A stretch of 64,000 bases of DNA from Gentiana macrophylla (Eukaryota > Streptophyta > Magnoliopsida > Gentianales > Gentianaceae). Every line of letters begins with the position of its first letter. Position 1 is the stretch's first letter. A model generated the notes under the pieces. That model had not been told where the DNA came from. It ran no database searches and saw nothing but the letters and a program-made list of their open reading frames with translations. Positions 22,622-32,960 of the stretch are shown here, one piece after another. The stretch covers positions 17,817,541 through 17,881,540 of the forward strand of contig CM047814.1 in the NCBI GenBank assembly GCA_026214975.1, written 5' to 3'. The position numbers and the translations under genes are program-made.

Positions 22622-24418
22622 TGTTGGGTGTAGTCCCCGAAAGACAATTATGTAATTGTTTTAGGACAGAATTAATAATTCATCTTATTATATGCATGTA
22701 TGCTTATAATTAAGACACTACTGAAAACCCTAAGTACCTCGTTTATGTAATCATATAACTCAGTGTATGGCTATACACAAGAGGATTGAGTTTGTGAGAT
22801 GTACTTAAAATTAACTTAGTCCGTAGTGTTGATTAATCTAAGTATGGGTCTCTAGATTAATTTGCTAATAATGCGCCCAGAACACTTTAGATGTGTGATG
22901 ATCTTATCCGGATTTATCGGTAATAGGAAGTACCTAATGGGGCATTTATATATGATGATAATCATATAGAAATTTGGACCGATTTGATTTGAGTTCTCGA
23001 TATAATTCCGTAATCGAGAAGTCTTATCGAATCACAAGATGATCATATATGGATTAATCTCAATCTCGAGGTGATCACTGAGGCATTTAACGCTTAGACT
23101 AGGGTATAGTTTGATGTGTTAGTAAGGATCACTTGAAGTATGTGGTCCAACACTTCTCGTTGGCTCTATTGCGGGATGAGTGAGTGGTACGTGCTATCAC
23201 GAATATGGAATCCATTCCTTCCTCGGGAAGTAGACAGACGATTCCACTTATTTGTTAACCCAGAAAGCGATCGATCGGCCGAGTTCATATTATATTGGTT
23301 ATGAACTAATTGATCACTAGGGGTTAATGGTAAATAAGGATAATATGTTTCGAGAAGGGTTTACGGAAATATCCCGAATCGAAGTGAACAGTCTATGGAG
23401 GATTTATCCGTATGTAATGATTATATCAGTGGACGCTTTCGACTCATAATTGAGTGTAAGTTATCTATATTCGATAGAGTTCAGTTTCGGGTTTATGGTG
23501 GTGTAATCCCGGAATTAATAGATTGAATATTATTGTTCGGTCTGACGAATAATTTTATTTAATTTATTGTAGCTGCTGAATATGGGTCCATGGTCCCCGA
23601 CGTGGCTCCTAACATAGCATATGTTTTCTCGTCGTTTCACCTCAATTATAGTTAAATAGTTGGATTGGACTATTTAATTGATATGTGGATTAATTGTTTA
23701 GTTGGACTAGATAATTAAATACATGGAAAAGAAATTTTTCATGGACTCGGCCCAATATGTGTGTAAAATTCGTGGCCCTTATTTCTAGGGTCTTTGGGGC
23801 GCATTTTTGTGTTACATAATTATAAGGAATTAGTTTTCTTGGATAATTATTTAACATGTGATTTATCTTTTATTTGTTAATTGATAATTCATGGAATTTT
23901 AGATAATAACATGATTTATCTTAATTTGTTTGGGATAATCATTTTATTTATCTTTTATTTGGAATAAAGGATTAATCTAATAATTATCTCTTAATTATTT
24001 AATCCTTGGAGGTTAAGTTTTACTCTCCTATATAAAGAGAGTTCTCCCAAGCCTTTTGACATATCATAAACACGCCATATTCATAAGAATATAGCTTGGA
24101 ATTTTCGGCTATAGTTCTTTGGGTTTCGAGTTGGAATAATCTTCGGAATTATTCGGTAGCATATCAAGGAGGTCGCGGGCGGGAAACACCATCCACCTGG
24201 TGTTCTTTGGGAGACACACGTTGGAAAGGTGTGGCTTCTCAACTTGCGTGGATACTACTTTTGTTCTTGGAGTTAAGCACCATAAAAAGGTAAAAATCCA
24301 AACTTCCTTGTAGTTTGATCTTTAATTTATGTTCTTTGTTTCGTTTAGATCTAGATCTGATGCTTCCGCTGCGTAATCGGGTCAATCTATGATTGATCCG
24401 ACGATATTACTTCTTACA
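22622..24418 (+). repeat. 3' LTR of the large retrotransposon (1797 bases)
   Basis: Starts TGTTGGGTGTAGTC and ends ACTTCTTACA. The TATATAAAG at 24029-24037 is a plausible U3 TATA box. The LTR is followed directly by the GTCAG duplication. It lacks the 515-base block found in the 5' LTR. Confidence 0.92.
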
Positions 24419-24642
24419 GTCAGCACGTTGAATTTTCTTTGAAAAATTCGTGTCACGTCAGCATATATTTAAAGGGGCGACAAAGTCGTCCCTTTAAAAG
24501 AGTCAGTTATTTAAAGGGACAGAGCACAAGAGACGTCTTTATAAGAACGACTTGTCGTCCTTTTAAACATTTAATGGGACTACAATGGGTCTAAAGGGAC
24601 GACAAAATGTCGTCCCAAAAAGCAAGTTTTGTTGTTGTGCTA
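24419..24642. repeat. Right terminus and subterminal repeats of the outer CACTA
   Basis: Dyads GGCGACAAAGTCGTCCC (about 24476), GACTTGTCGTCC (about 24548) and GACGACAAAATGTCGTCCC (about 24600) precede the terminal GCAAGTTTTGTTGTTGTG. Confidence 0.7.
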
Positions 24643-25531
24643 ATGATTAATTTAATTGTTTATATTTATATTGCTAGTCTCCTTTGGAAGAAATTTTATT
24701 GTTGGTTATGAATAACAAAATTATAATATAAATTACTGTAACGACCTGACCCGGATTTACCAATTACCCGGATCTGAATAGCTTGTCATGATCCACACTA
24801 TATAAATTCGAATCATGAAACCTTTTACGGTTGGAAAATCAGAATTAAAAGAAAACTTCATAGATTTTTAATCCACAATAATGATGGTAATATATATCGC
24901 GGATCCACCTACACCGGTACTCTATACACCACACTACCCTTGAAACCAAAATCTACCTTTACACTACATTGAATTTCAATAATTTCTCAATCTTTATTTA
25001 CACCCACTTTTTTACCTTTATACCAAATTTTTATACTAATTCCATTCAATTTTTTTGTATTACAAATTTGTCCGTTAATTTTACATACTTTATGTCATCA
25101 TCACAACCCCAATTCCCCCACCCAAAACAACGCCGACATCATCATCTTCCCCACCACCGCATAATTCTCTCTTTCACCCCCTATAAACTGATCATATGTC
25201 ATTATATTCTTCCTACCACCTCCCTCAAAACCTACCTCTCATTTACCTCTCAAGAAAAACTAGCCAGTATCTTCATCCCCAAAACCTTAACGCCATTTTA
25301 TCAACACCACAACAACGGGCAGGCTGTTTGGAAGTTGCACCACCATGTCTTGATGGTTTTAGATTCATTATTCTTGGGAAGTGACCGGATCTACGTTGGG
25401 TGTTGTTTCATGACAGAAACGGCAGCGCACAGTGGGGTGGATTAAGCCACAAAAGGTAAGAAGATAACGATGAGGTGGTCAGAGTGACAAAAACCTTGTA
25501 TTTTATTTATCTTATTAATAAAATTGCAAGG

Positions 25532-25533
<2 letters not shown>
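24643..25533. other. Intergenic, no supported gene
   Basis: A TGTAACGACCTGACCCGG start at about 24738 resembles the beginning of some Gypsy LTRs, but no partner was found. The 158-codon ORF at 24969-25445 is Phe/Tyr/Pro/His-rich low complexity without a recognised domain and is not called. Confidence 0.5.

Positions 25534-25613
<80 letters not shown>
25534..25613. repeat. (AT)n microsatellite
   Basis: About 40 uninterrupted AT dinucleotides. Confidence 0.98.
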
Positions 25614-25617
<4 letters not shown>

Positions 25618-26284
25618 TGCAGGGGAGGTTTTCTTATGAGTAGGAGTTGTAAATTTTAAAAGTTTGAACGAGATATGATAATATAAAAATATGGTGGTAA
25701 AAAAGAAATGGTTGGCAATAGACATTGTTTTTTTAAACTTTGAAGTCAAAATGTGGTGCATAAATAGATTTTAAAATCCTTAAATAATAGGCGTGGTGTA
25801 ATAAGTAGATGTCATTCTTTCTTCATTTTAATGAGGTGCAGTGGTAGAAATGTTGTAATGTGAATAAAGGCCCTCAAAACCATTCATCTTCCGCAAAAGG
25901 GAAAACACTCAACTACACCGGAAGTGTATCCTTCAAGGTAATTATCACCGATCCCACGTCCAGGTAGATGTAGGTTCGACTCTCAATAACTAGCGGTTTA
26001 ACTAAAGTAGTGGGTAATGCAATCACCCGTTTCCTTCCCGAGACACTAATTTTAATCTAAAAAATAAAACTACGTACATGAGTGAGCACGAACGCTCCGT
26101 ATATAGTGCACAAGTATTAAGAGATAGCGTTGTCAAAAATATCACCAACAAGTTTGGGTGGATTTAAAGTTGGATATCTGGCTAATTTGAGTGATTTTGC
26201 TAGTGGTTGTGTGGCGGCACTCAAGAACAAAGATGAAGAAAATGTTGTGTTTATGATTATGGGTTGAGCCGAAAAAGACTGTCT
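25614..26284. other. Intergenic, nothing recognised
   Basis: No ORF with family resemblance and no clear repeat structure. Confidence 0.5.
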
Positions 26285-28052
26285 ACGTATGATAGCAAAA
26301 TACTTAACCGCTAACTTTCACCGACAGAGTATCGGGTCAACGGGAGTATAGTGGTCACAAGGTCGTATCCACAAGGAGTAGGTCTAAGTACCAAAGCCGA
26401 AGTGTAACTTGGTTCAGGTCAATCAAAGGTGGAAAGGTCTTATACAAGTGCAGAAATAAAGATTAAACTACCGGTTTTACTTCTAAATATTAAAGGCATA
26501 GCCGAACTATGATCCCACGAGCTACTTTTACTCCTTAGGAAGGACTTGATGGGGAGCGTGTCTTAACCGACCTACCTATCATATGTAGTTTAACGACATC
26601 CACGGGTGCCAACTCCTAATTCTAGTGATTAGACTGAACGACTCGATCTAACCACCCTATGTGAAGCTAACCGACTCTCCCTTTAGAAAACCGATTATCC
26701 TAACATGATTAAGGTCTAGAGTTGCTCGAACAACAATGACAAGCCTCTATATTAGAAACGGTCCTAAAAAATAGGCCGAATCTACGCAACGATCCCAAAA
26801 CCCCTTTTCCCACATCTCACCGCAAAATACATCTATAAGTTTGATGTGTGTGACAGTGAACCAGGAGATCAATCTAATTCAAAGCTGTTATAATAAGTTT
26901 TAAGATGTGGATTAATCATTAAAACATTCAATTACGCACTACACAACTACCAATCTCATCCCCCTTAGGGTTTTCGATCGCTTTCACATAATTCGACTAC
27001 ACATGGAATTAGCTACTCATGAGCATACTAATAAACGAAATAAGAATGGAAATCATGCTAGAAATAATAAAAGAAGAATAATTCATTACCATATAATCGA
27101 AGAAAATCTGATCCAAATAAAAGGTACGAAGAAATAATCCTCCAAAAAGTCGAATCTTTGATCTTGAAACAGAAATATAAGCTATAAAAAGTGTTTAGAA
27201 TCAACGGATGTGAACTAAGGAATCAACAGATCGATGTATGTTTATCCTACACCAAAACCGCACCAAAATATGCCTAAGGTAAAAAAACTCCTGTATGAAA
27301 GAATAGGGCTGCGTATTAATAGTGCTAGGTTAAAATCCGCTGTTGTCGAGGGCAAACGCCCGTTTGCCTCCTGGCGAACACCCGTTTGCCTGGAAATCTG
27401 GTTCTTGATTAGGGCTTGTTCTTAGTGAACCAGCGTTTGGCTTCTCCTAAACGCTGGTTCATGGATCATGTCTTGAGGGCAAATGCCCGTTTGAATTGTC
27501 TTGAACGCCCGTTTGCTGACTATGAGCTCAGTATTCGAGCTGAATCCATCCAAACACTCGTTCGTCATCTAAGCCAACTTTCTGTATCAAATGCTAACTT
27601 GGAAAATGCTCATTTGAATTGGCCAAACGCCAATTTGGTCAACGTGTCATTAACCTTGCTGCAAACGCCAGTTTGGGTAGAGCAAACGCCCGTTTGCCTT
27701 GATTTCACTCCTAATTTGATTTTTCTCCACTTTCATGCTACTTTCGTGCCACGAACATGTTTCTCACTCCAAAATATCGCCTTCCGGGTCCTCGAGTCAC
27801 CTAAGTCCTGCAATAACATATACGAACAAAACACCACGCGTAATTCCGCAAGACAAAAGTGCTCGGAAAAGAAGTAAATATCGTCAAAAAGGTGGAGTTT
27901 ACTATCGATATGACAGTTTAACTCCCTCGTGCGTATAACTCTCGATATTACTCTCGAAACGGTCTATATCTACCCGGAACATGCCAATAAAGTGATAAAC
28001 GGGTGCTAGATCACATACAAAAGTGCAGTGAAGTTGACTCCCATCAACGTAC
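26285..28052 (-). mobile_element. Unclassified non-coding repeat element, copy 1 (minus orientation)
   Basis: Read on the minus strand it begins CTAAGGGTACGTTG and has a leader, a GC-rich segment carrying dyads CAAACG-CC-CGTTTG, and a tail with GTGGATACGACC and GGTTAAGTATTTTGC. The plan is shared with 30247-32219, which lies in the opposite orientation: TTAAGGGTA start, ACG-GG-CGT dyads, then GGATCGATACCC and GGTTAGGAGG. No coding sequence, LTR pair or clear target duplication was found here. The boundaries are approximate. Confidence 0.4.
27340..27710. repeat. Interspersed CAAACG-NN-CGTTTG dyads
   Basis: Motifs like AACGCCCGTTTGCC recur about eight to ten times (examples near 27353, 27375, 27480, 27505, 27690), with variants AACGCCAATTTGG and CACTCGTTCG. 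Arms of six bases are separated by two. The two ORFs over this block encode only the repeat. Confidence 0.75.
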
Positions 28053-28084
28053 CCTTAGCTTGTAAAGGATGAAGCCCATGTTAC

Positions 28085-28745
28085 GTAGTTCTAGAGAAAA
28101 ATGGGAGCCTCTCCTTGTCAAGGGTGTGATGCTGCTATTTATAGGGGCAATGAGTTGGCTGTCACCAAGCTTTTGGATGAGCTGCAGGCTGAGAGCTCAG
28201 AGCTATGAGCTAAGAGTGAGAACTTGTGAGCTGGTGAGCTAAGAGCTGAAGAGCTAGAGAGTTGACAAGCTGGACAGCTTGACGAGCTGAGAGCTGGTGG
28301 GCTGGAGAGCTGAGAGCTCAAAGATGAGAGTTGAGAGCTTGCGAGCTGGAGAGCTGGCAGGCTGGCGAGCTTGTTCTAGCGAGCTCGCCATGGGCTCTTC
28401 GCCTGTAAGCCTCGTTTAATGAACTATGTTGCCTAACTGGCGGGCTTTGTTCTAGCTGAAGGATGGCGAGCTGGGGGGAGGGGCGAACAGATCGGCCCCC
28501 AACATTTTGTATCGAGCTAGTTGTTTGCTGCTTCATACCTGTTGCCTTGGCCAATGACGAGAATCGCGATAGCATGAGGCGGGCTGGATTATGCTCGGCT
28601 TGACCCAGATTGTAGAGGGGCAGACTGGCCAGGCCGATGACCCTATCCGTTGGTGGGCTTATACATGGGCCAGGTTCAGATCCAAGGGCTCTTTGTGGAA
28701 TCGGCGGGGCTTTGGTAGGATTTTACATATCAATGGCTCCCTACT
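28085..28745. other. Decayed LTR-like sequence, copy 1
   Basis: Blocks CTATTTATAGGGGC, CTCTTCGCCTGTAA, TCGGCCCCCAACATT, CTTGACCCAGATTG and TGACCCTATCCGTTGG recur in the same order and orientation at 32229-32960 (CTATTTACAGGGC, CTCTTCGTCTGTAA, TCGGCCCCCAGTG, CTGACCCAGCTCG, AGACCCTATTCG). A direct pair 4 kb apart suggests an old LTR element, but no coding domain remains between them. Confidence 0.45.
28165..28400. repeat. GAGCT-based minisatellite
   Basis: GAGCT, usually as GAGAGCT, GAGCTGG or GAGCTCG, occurs more than twenty times in about 230 bases, at irregular 8-12-base spacing. Simple expansion is the likely origin. Confidence 0.85.
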
Positions 28746-28884
28746 CCTTGATCTTTTAATGTGCAAGTGAAAGTCATGGAGTAAATCCATTACCGACATG
28801 ATATGTTGTTTGCCGAGATGACTGTTGTATAGCGACCTGCTAAGATAGCGTAAGGCTCATTTAGCGTAGTCTGTTGGCGCCTTG

Positions 28885-29175
28885 CTTAGGTAGCGAATGG
28901 ACTTACTAAAGATTTGCTCGAGTACGAGCTCCAAATATGATGCCGAGCTAAAGTCGGGCTTATTGAAGATTAGCTCGAGGGCGAGTTCTGAATATGATGC
29001 CGAGCTGGAGTCGGTGTTATAGAAGATTCGCTCGAGGGCGAGTTCCAAATATGATGTAGGGCCGAAGCGAACGGACTTACAAAAGATTCGCTCGAGGGAG
29101 AGTTCCAAATATGATGCGAGCTAGAGTCGGGCTTATAGAAGATTTGCTCGAGGGCAAGTTTCAAATATGATGCCG
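28885..29175. repeat. ~62-base tandem repeat, about 4.5 copies
   Basis: Units contain GAAGATT(C/A)GCTCGAGGGCGAG then TTCCAAATATGATGCCGAGC and a GAGTCGGGCTTAT linker. The minus-strand ORF here encodes repeated SELALERIFY-like peptides and is regarded as a repeat artefact. Confidence 0.88.
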
Positions 29176-29419
29176 TGCTCGTTTGCGACCGGTCTTATTT
29201 TGCGTCAATGCGCGTTTGTGTAATGGCGTCTTTAATTGTATTGATAAGAAAGCTTATCGCATCACGTTCGGTATGGAGAGTTCCGAAATAAGATAGCTCG
29301 ACCCGCCGCATCCGGTATGGTGAGTTCCAAAATAAGAAGGCTCATCCCGTCATTTTTGGTAGGGAGAGTTCCAAAATGAAGCGTAATCATTCAAGTTGTA
29401 GAAACGAGAATGAATTCCA

Positions 29420-29620
29420 ATGAGGGCTCGTACCTGGAGAGCTCGTACTTGGAGAGTTCGTACTTGAGAGCTTGAGAGCTCGTATCTAGAGAGCTTGAGA
29501 GCTCGCATCTGGATAGCTTGAGAGTTTGTATTTGGAGAGCTTAAGAGCTCGTACTTGAAGAGCTGGTGAGCTCGATCTCTGGCGAGCTGGAGAGCTCAAT
29601 TTGGGCGAGCTCGTTCCTGG
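29420..29620. repeat. GAGAGCTCGTA repeats
   Basis: Words GCTCGTACTTGGAGA and GCTTGAGAGCTCGTATCT repeat about eight times, related to the GAGCT tract at 28165. Confidence 0.78.
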
Positions 29621-29819
29621 TGAATCTGTGATGAACACCATGAAGGTCCTGATGATGGTCTGGCGACCTGGATAAAGAGGATGAAGGTCATGATGGAGAC
29701 CTGGAGATCATGATGAACTGGATGAAGTTCCTGAGACTGGGATAAAGATTCCGATGAAGATCTTGATGAATGCTAGTAGGAAAACAAAAAATGGGCGGTT
29801 TCAGGTCGCCGGAAAACCA

Positions 29820-29960
29820 AAAATAGGCACAGATCTGACCACTGGATGAAGATCTTGGATATCTAGTTGAAGATCTTGTAGATCTGGATGAAGATCTTGT
29901 AGATTTGGATGAAGATCTTGTAGAAGGCCTGGAAATCCGGATGAACTGGATGAAGATTCC
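29820..29960. repeat. GATGAAGATCTTGTAGATCTG short tandem repeat
   Basis: About five imperfect units of 18-24 bases. The minus-strand ORF (29801-30112) reads LQDLHPDLQDL-type peptides from it and is not called. Confidence 0.8.
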
Positions 29961-30246
29961 GTCGAAGTTTCAGTCGGAAAACCAAAAATGGGCTTTTTAG
30001 GCCACCGGACCTGGAAAAACACCGCTGTAAATCTCAAATCTGACTGGAAAAAATGTTGAAAATGTCGAGTTTTCCGGTAACGGAGCCAACCTAATATTGT
30101 CAGAAATCTCACAAACTAGATTTAACGGATGATTTGTGAGGATGTCTAGACTAAAGATGTTGTTTTATGGTGTTTAACTCAAGAAATATATGAAGATATG
30201 AAGAACACTCAAGAACACAATAGTTGTCGACAAACGGCAGTGCTTG

Positions 30247-32219
30247 TTAAGGGTATTTTTATACGGTTTTTAACGTTATATTTGATAATGATTTCCTCCG
30301 TATTTGTATAATTTGCATAGAAAACGAGTGTTTAAATGATTTATTAAGCAAGTAAGATTTTGATTAGTTTATTTGTAAAATGAGGTTGTGTATGTGTTTT
30401 AATTATGGTTTTACGAGTATTTGGATTGTGTTACGTTTTGCGGTGTTTTTGATGTCATGTAGGTACATGTTGGAGGCTGAATTGATGATCAAATGTTGAT
30501 ATAATTCGAGCTAAATCAAGAAAGAGACGAGGAAAGAAGGATAAAGATGGAAGAAGGAGGAGATAAAGATCAAGAAATCGAAGTTACAAAGCCACATATG
30601 GACGTTCGTCCGGGTCCCGTCGAGTGGACGGGCGTTTGATAAAGCATGACGGGCGTCCAGGAAGTATTTTGATACAGAGAGTTTGGACGCTGGATGAACG
30701 AACGTCTGGCACAAGTTCAAGGTGAAGGAACGAACGTCGAGATATTTGGACGAGCGCCCGGAGGAAGAAAATCAGGATCCCGGGTAGTGCTGAACTTCCA
30801 ACGCAGTTCTTGATATGATAACAACCGATTTGACTCTGGACCTAAAGAGAAGAGTTGTAGGGCTTGAAGAGAGGATTCTACAGGATTTTGAATCACTTGA
30901 TTACGACTTACGAGGCCCGAGATATGAGCGTTACAAGTTCAGAAGCTGTTCCAGGCAGCTAGACGAGCGTCCATAATACCGGACGGGCGTCCGCCACACC
31001 GATCGAGCCGAAACCGCCTTACTTTTCCCTATAAATACAGCGCGTTTTCAACCTAAAACATATATTTTCGACTCCTATTGATCCCCAATCATAAGAGAGC
31101 AACCACTAGTCGTCCCCAAGCCCCTTTTGGGAGAAATTTGGGGTGGCAAGTTAGATTAGGTTTTATTTCGTTCGCTTTTCTTTTCTTGTTCGAGCATGAT
31201 GAAAGGCAGCCATGGACAGCTTTGTGAAGCTTCTTTTCAGCAGCACTTTTATTTCTTTTCATGGATGATTTTGTAAGTTTTAGTTCAATTGTTTCTTTCC
31301 TATGATTATTTGTATCGTGCAATTTATATCGGAAGATTATTGCTTGTTGATGCTACCGTATGACGGAAGTCGGTGTAGTTTAGATCACCGTAGGAAAGAT
31401 TGGATCTTTAATCTATACATAACGGAAGTTCGTAGGTTAAATTTCTAGGTTTTACGAGAGAACCACAATTTGATTAATTCGTTGCAAGATTTTTCTAGAT
31501 TTGAATTGAGGATATCACCGTTACGGAAAGATGAGATTTTTCATGTATTTGTTTCATTACGTTATTCTTGTTCTCTTTCATGTTTCGAGATGCTATATGT
31601 TAATCGAATTTAGATAACGGAAGTTAATAAATTCGTTAGATTGCCATGATAGAGATTAACAATTATTATTCCAACAAGCGGAAGTTGAGGGATAAGGTTG
31701 TTAGATTAGGATTTAATCCGTATCTTTGCTTTCGTATACATGTTAGTTAAGACCGGAAGGTAAACTAATGAATGGCGTGATAAATCGGAAGAGGAAGCGC
31801 GCTTTAGATAAGATAATAATCCAAGATAACTTGTGAATGAATATGTGTTGATCTTATTTCTTTCGGTGAGATGATGGTTGTTGGGAAGAGGTTGATCATG
31901 GTTTGTTCATGGTTGTTCAGTAGATAGATTTACCGCTTCCGTAGATGTAGTTTTATTTATGTTTTTATCGCTTTTATCCTTCCTGGCTTTGGATTAACAA
32001 TCCTCTGTCCAGTTTATTTTCCGTTTTAGTTTAGGTTTTAGTTAATAAAGAAGGATTAACTAGATTAGATTCAACATCCCTTTTCCCTGAGGATCGATAC
32101 CCGTACTTATCCAACTTTACTAGCAACTACCCGGTATTCGGCCGGTTAGGAGGTAGTTTTGCATGGTAGTATAGGTTTTATAAATTTTCTTTTGTTTTAA
32201 TGATGCAAAATCTCCCCAA
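30247..32219 (+). mobile_element. Unclassified ~2-kb non-coding element, copy 2
   Basis: It is bounded by a 9-base direct repeat CAGTGCTTG (30238-30246 and 32220-32228). The ends are TTAAGGGTATTTTTA and ...AAAATCTCCCCAA, so the termini are only weakly inverted (TTNNGG...ATTTT). At 30600-31010 it carries GGACG-GG-CGTCC dyads, followed by an ordinary leader-like stretch and GGATCGATACCC near its 3' end. A 9-base duplication suits a Mutator-like element, but no transposase or strong TIR was seen. Confidence 0.5.
30600..31010. repeat. Interspersed GGACG-NN-CGTCC dyads
   Basis: GGACGGGCGT, GACGGGCGTCCAGG, GACGAGCGCCCGG, GACGAGCGTCC and GGACGGGCGTCC occur about eight times. The core ACG(G/C)(G/C)CGT is shared with the array at 27340-27710. 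Confidence 0.7.
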
Positions 32220-32228
32220 CAGTGCTTG

Positions 32229-32960
32229 GTCTGCTTTTTCTATTATCCGTCTCTTGTTAGGGTAAAAGGTGCCACTATTTACAGGGCTTACATAGTCGGT
32301 GATTACATGGCGGGCTAAAAGAGTAAATGCAGTTTGCTAATATAAATATAATAATGCAGGTCGAGCTCCTGACATGTGAGCTGGAGTGCACCTCGGCTAG
32401 GGGCGGCTCAGGAATTTAATGATACGGGTCAGAAATTTGTCATATTTTACAATTACCAAGCTTAATTTTATATATTATAATTCAAAACGGGTCAATAGGG
32501 ATCAATATATAAAAATAAGGGCGTCGGTATAAATATAAAATGTGTACCTAAAAAAAAATCCACCGTAATATTTTTTTTAACGGGTCGGGTGACCCATTTA
32601 TTCTTATGTGTAGCCACCCAGACCTCGGCCACTGCGGACTCTTCGTCTGTAACTTGTGACTTTGGTGCCTAGTTGTACGGGCTTCGAGCTGAGGGACGGT
32701 CGACTCGGCCCCCAGTGCTTCGTCTCGCCTAGTAGATGGCGTATGAAGGCTTTGATTCCGGCGCTCATTGCCTTACCAGTGATTAGATATCGTAATGGTG
32801 CGAGGCCGGATAGATTACACCTGACCCAGCTCGTCTTACATAGCTGCGAGCTGATTGTGCCAGAGACCCTATTCGATATTGAGCCTATTCTAGAGGCCCA
32901 ACTTGAATCTAATGGCTCCGTTACGGGCCTGACATATCAAGAGGGAACTAAGAAAGTGTA
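32229..32960. other. Decayed LTR-like sequence, copy 2
   Basis: Shares a collinear series of short blocks with 28085-28745 and is interrupted by the 224-base hAT MITE. A 101-codon ORF at 32656-32961 lies wholly in this repeat and is not called a gene. Confidence 0.45.
32398..32621. mobile_element. hAT-type MITE, 224 bases
   Basis: It has an 8-base target duplication ACCTCGGC (32390-32397, 32622-32629). Left end TAGGGGCGGCTCAGG and right end GTAGCCACCCAG form a short imperfect inverted repeat. No coding capacity. Confidence 0.8.

Larger units (their letters stand above)
5917..24418 (+). mobile_element. Large non-autonomous LTR retrotransposon (LARD-like, Copia-derived), hosting two further elements
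   Basis: The LTRs run TG...CA (5917-8220 and 22622-24418). They are flanked by a 5-base target duplication GTCAG at 5912-5916 and 24419-24423. A tRNA-iMet-type primer site TGGTATCAGAGCC starts at 8223, and a purine tract AAGTGGGAGAT abuts the 3' LTR. Subtracting the nested Copia and CACTA leaves about 5.9 kb of internal sequence with no intact ORF. Weak Copia pol-like words survive at 20450-22300. The LTRs are nearly identical, so the copy probably moved using proteins made elsewhere. Confidence 0.88.
1945..24642 (+). mobile_element. CACTA (En/Spm) transposon, interrupted by a nested LTR retrotransposon
   Basis: The element's own sequence is 1945-5916 plus 24419-24642; everything between is a later insertion. 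Both flanks of that insertion carry the same palindromic subterminal repeat (GGGACGACATGTCGTCCC and variants), as expected for CACTA elements. The right terminus reads ...TTTTGTTGTTGTG; its reverse complement CACAACAACAAAAC resembles the CACTACAACAAAA terminus. A Transposase_24-type gene lies inside. No TNP2 transposase was seen, so the copy is non-autonomous. The left terminus was not found; it may be lost or lie beyond the satellite. Confidence 0.65.

Noticed and set aside
7898..24293. Similar short ORFs MEFSAIVLWVSSWNN at 7898 and 24096
   Set aside because: They are the same LTR sequence twice, and the frames diverge after small indels, so no protein constraint is evident.
24969..25445. 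158-codon ORF
   Set aside because: Low-complexity composition, no recognised motif, no splice or transcript signal.
27416..27877. 153-codon ORF encoding NANLENAHLNWPNANL-like peptides, resembling pentapeptide repeats
   Set aside because: The pattern is produced by the repeated AACGCC dyad motif and is not matched by a start context or conserved fold.
28857..29108. Repeated SELALERIFY peptide ORF
   Set aside because: A by-product of a 62-base tandem repeat; overlapping frames give equally repetitive peptides.
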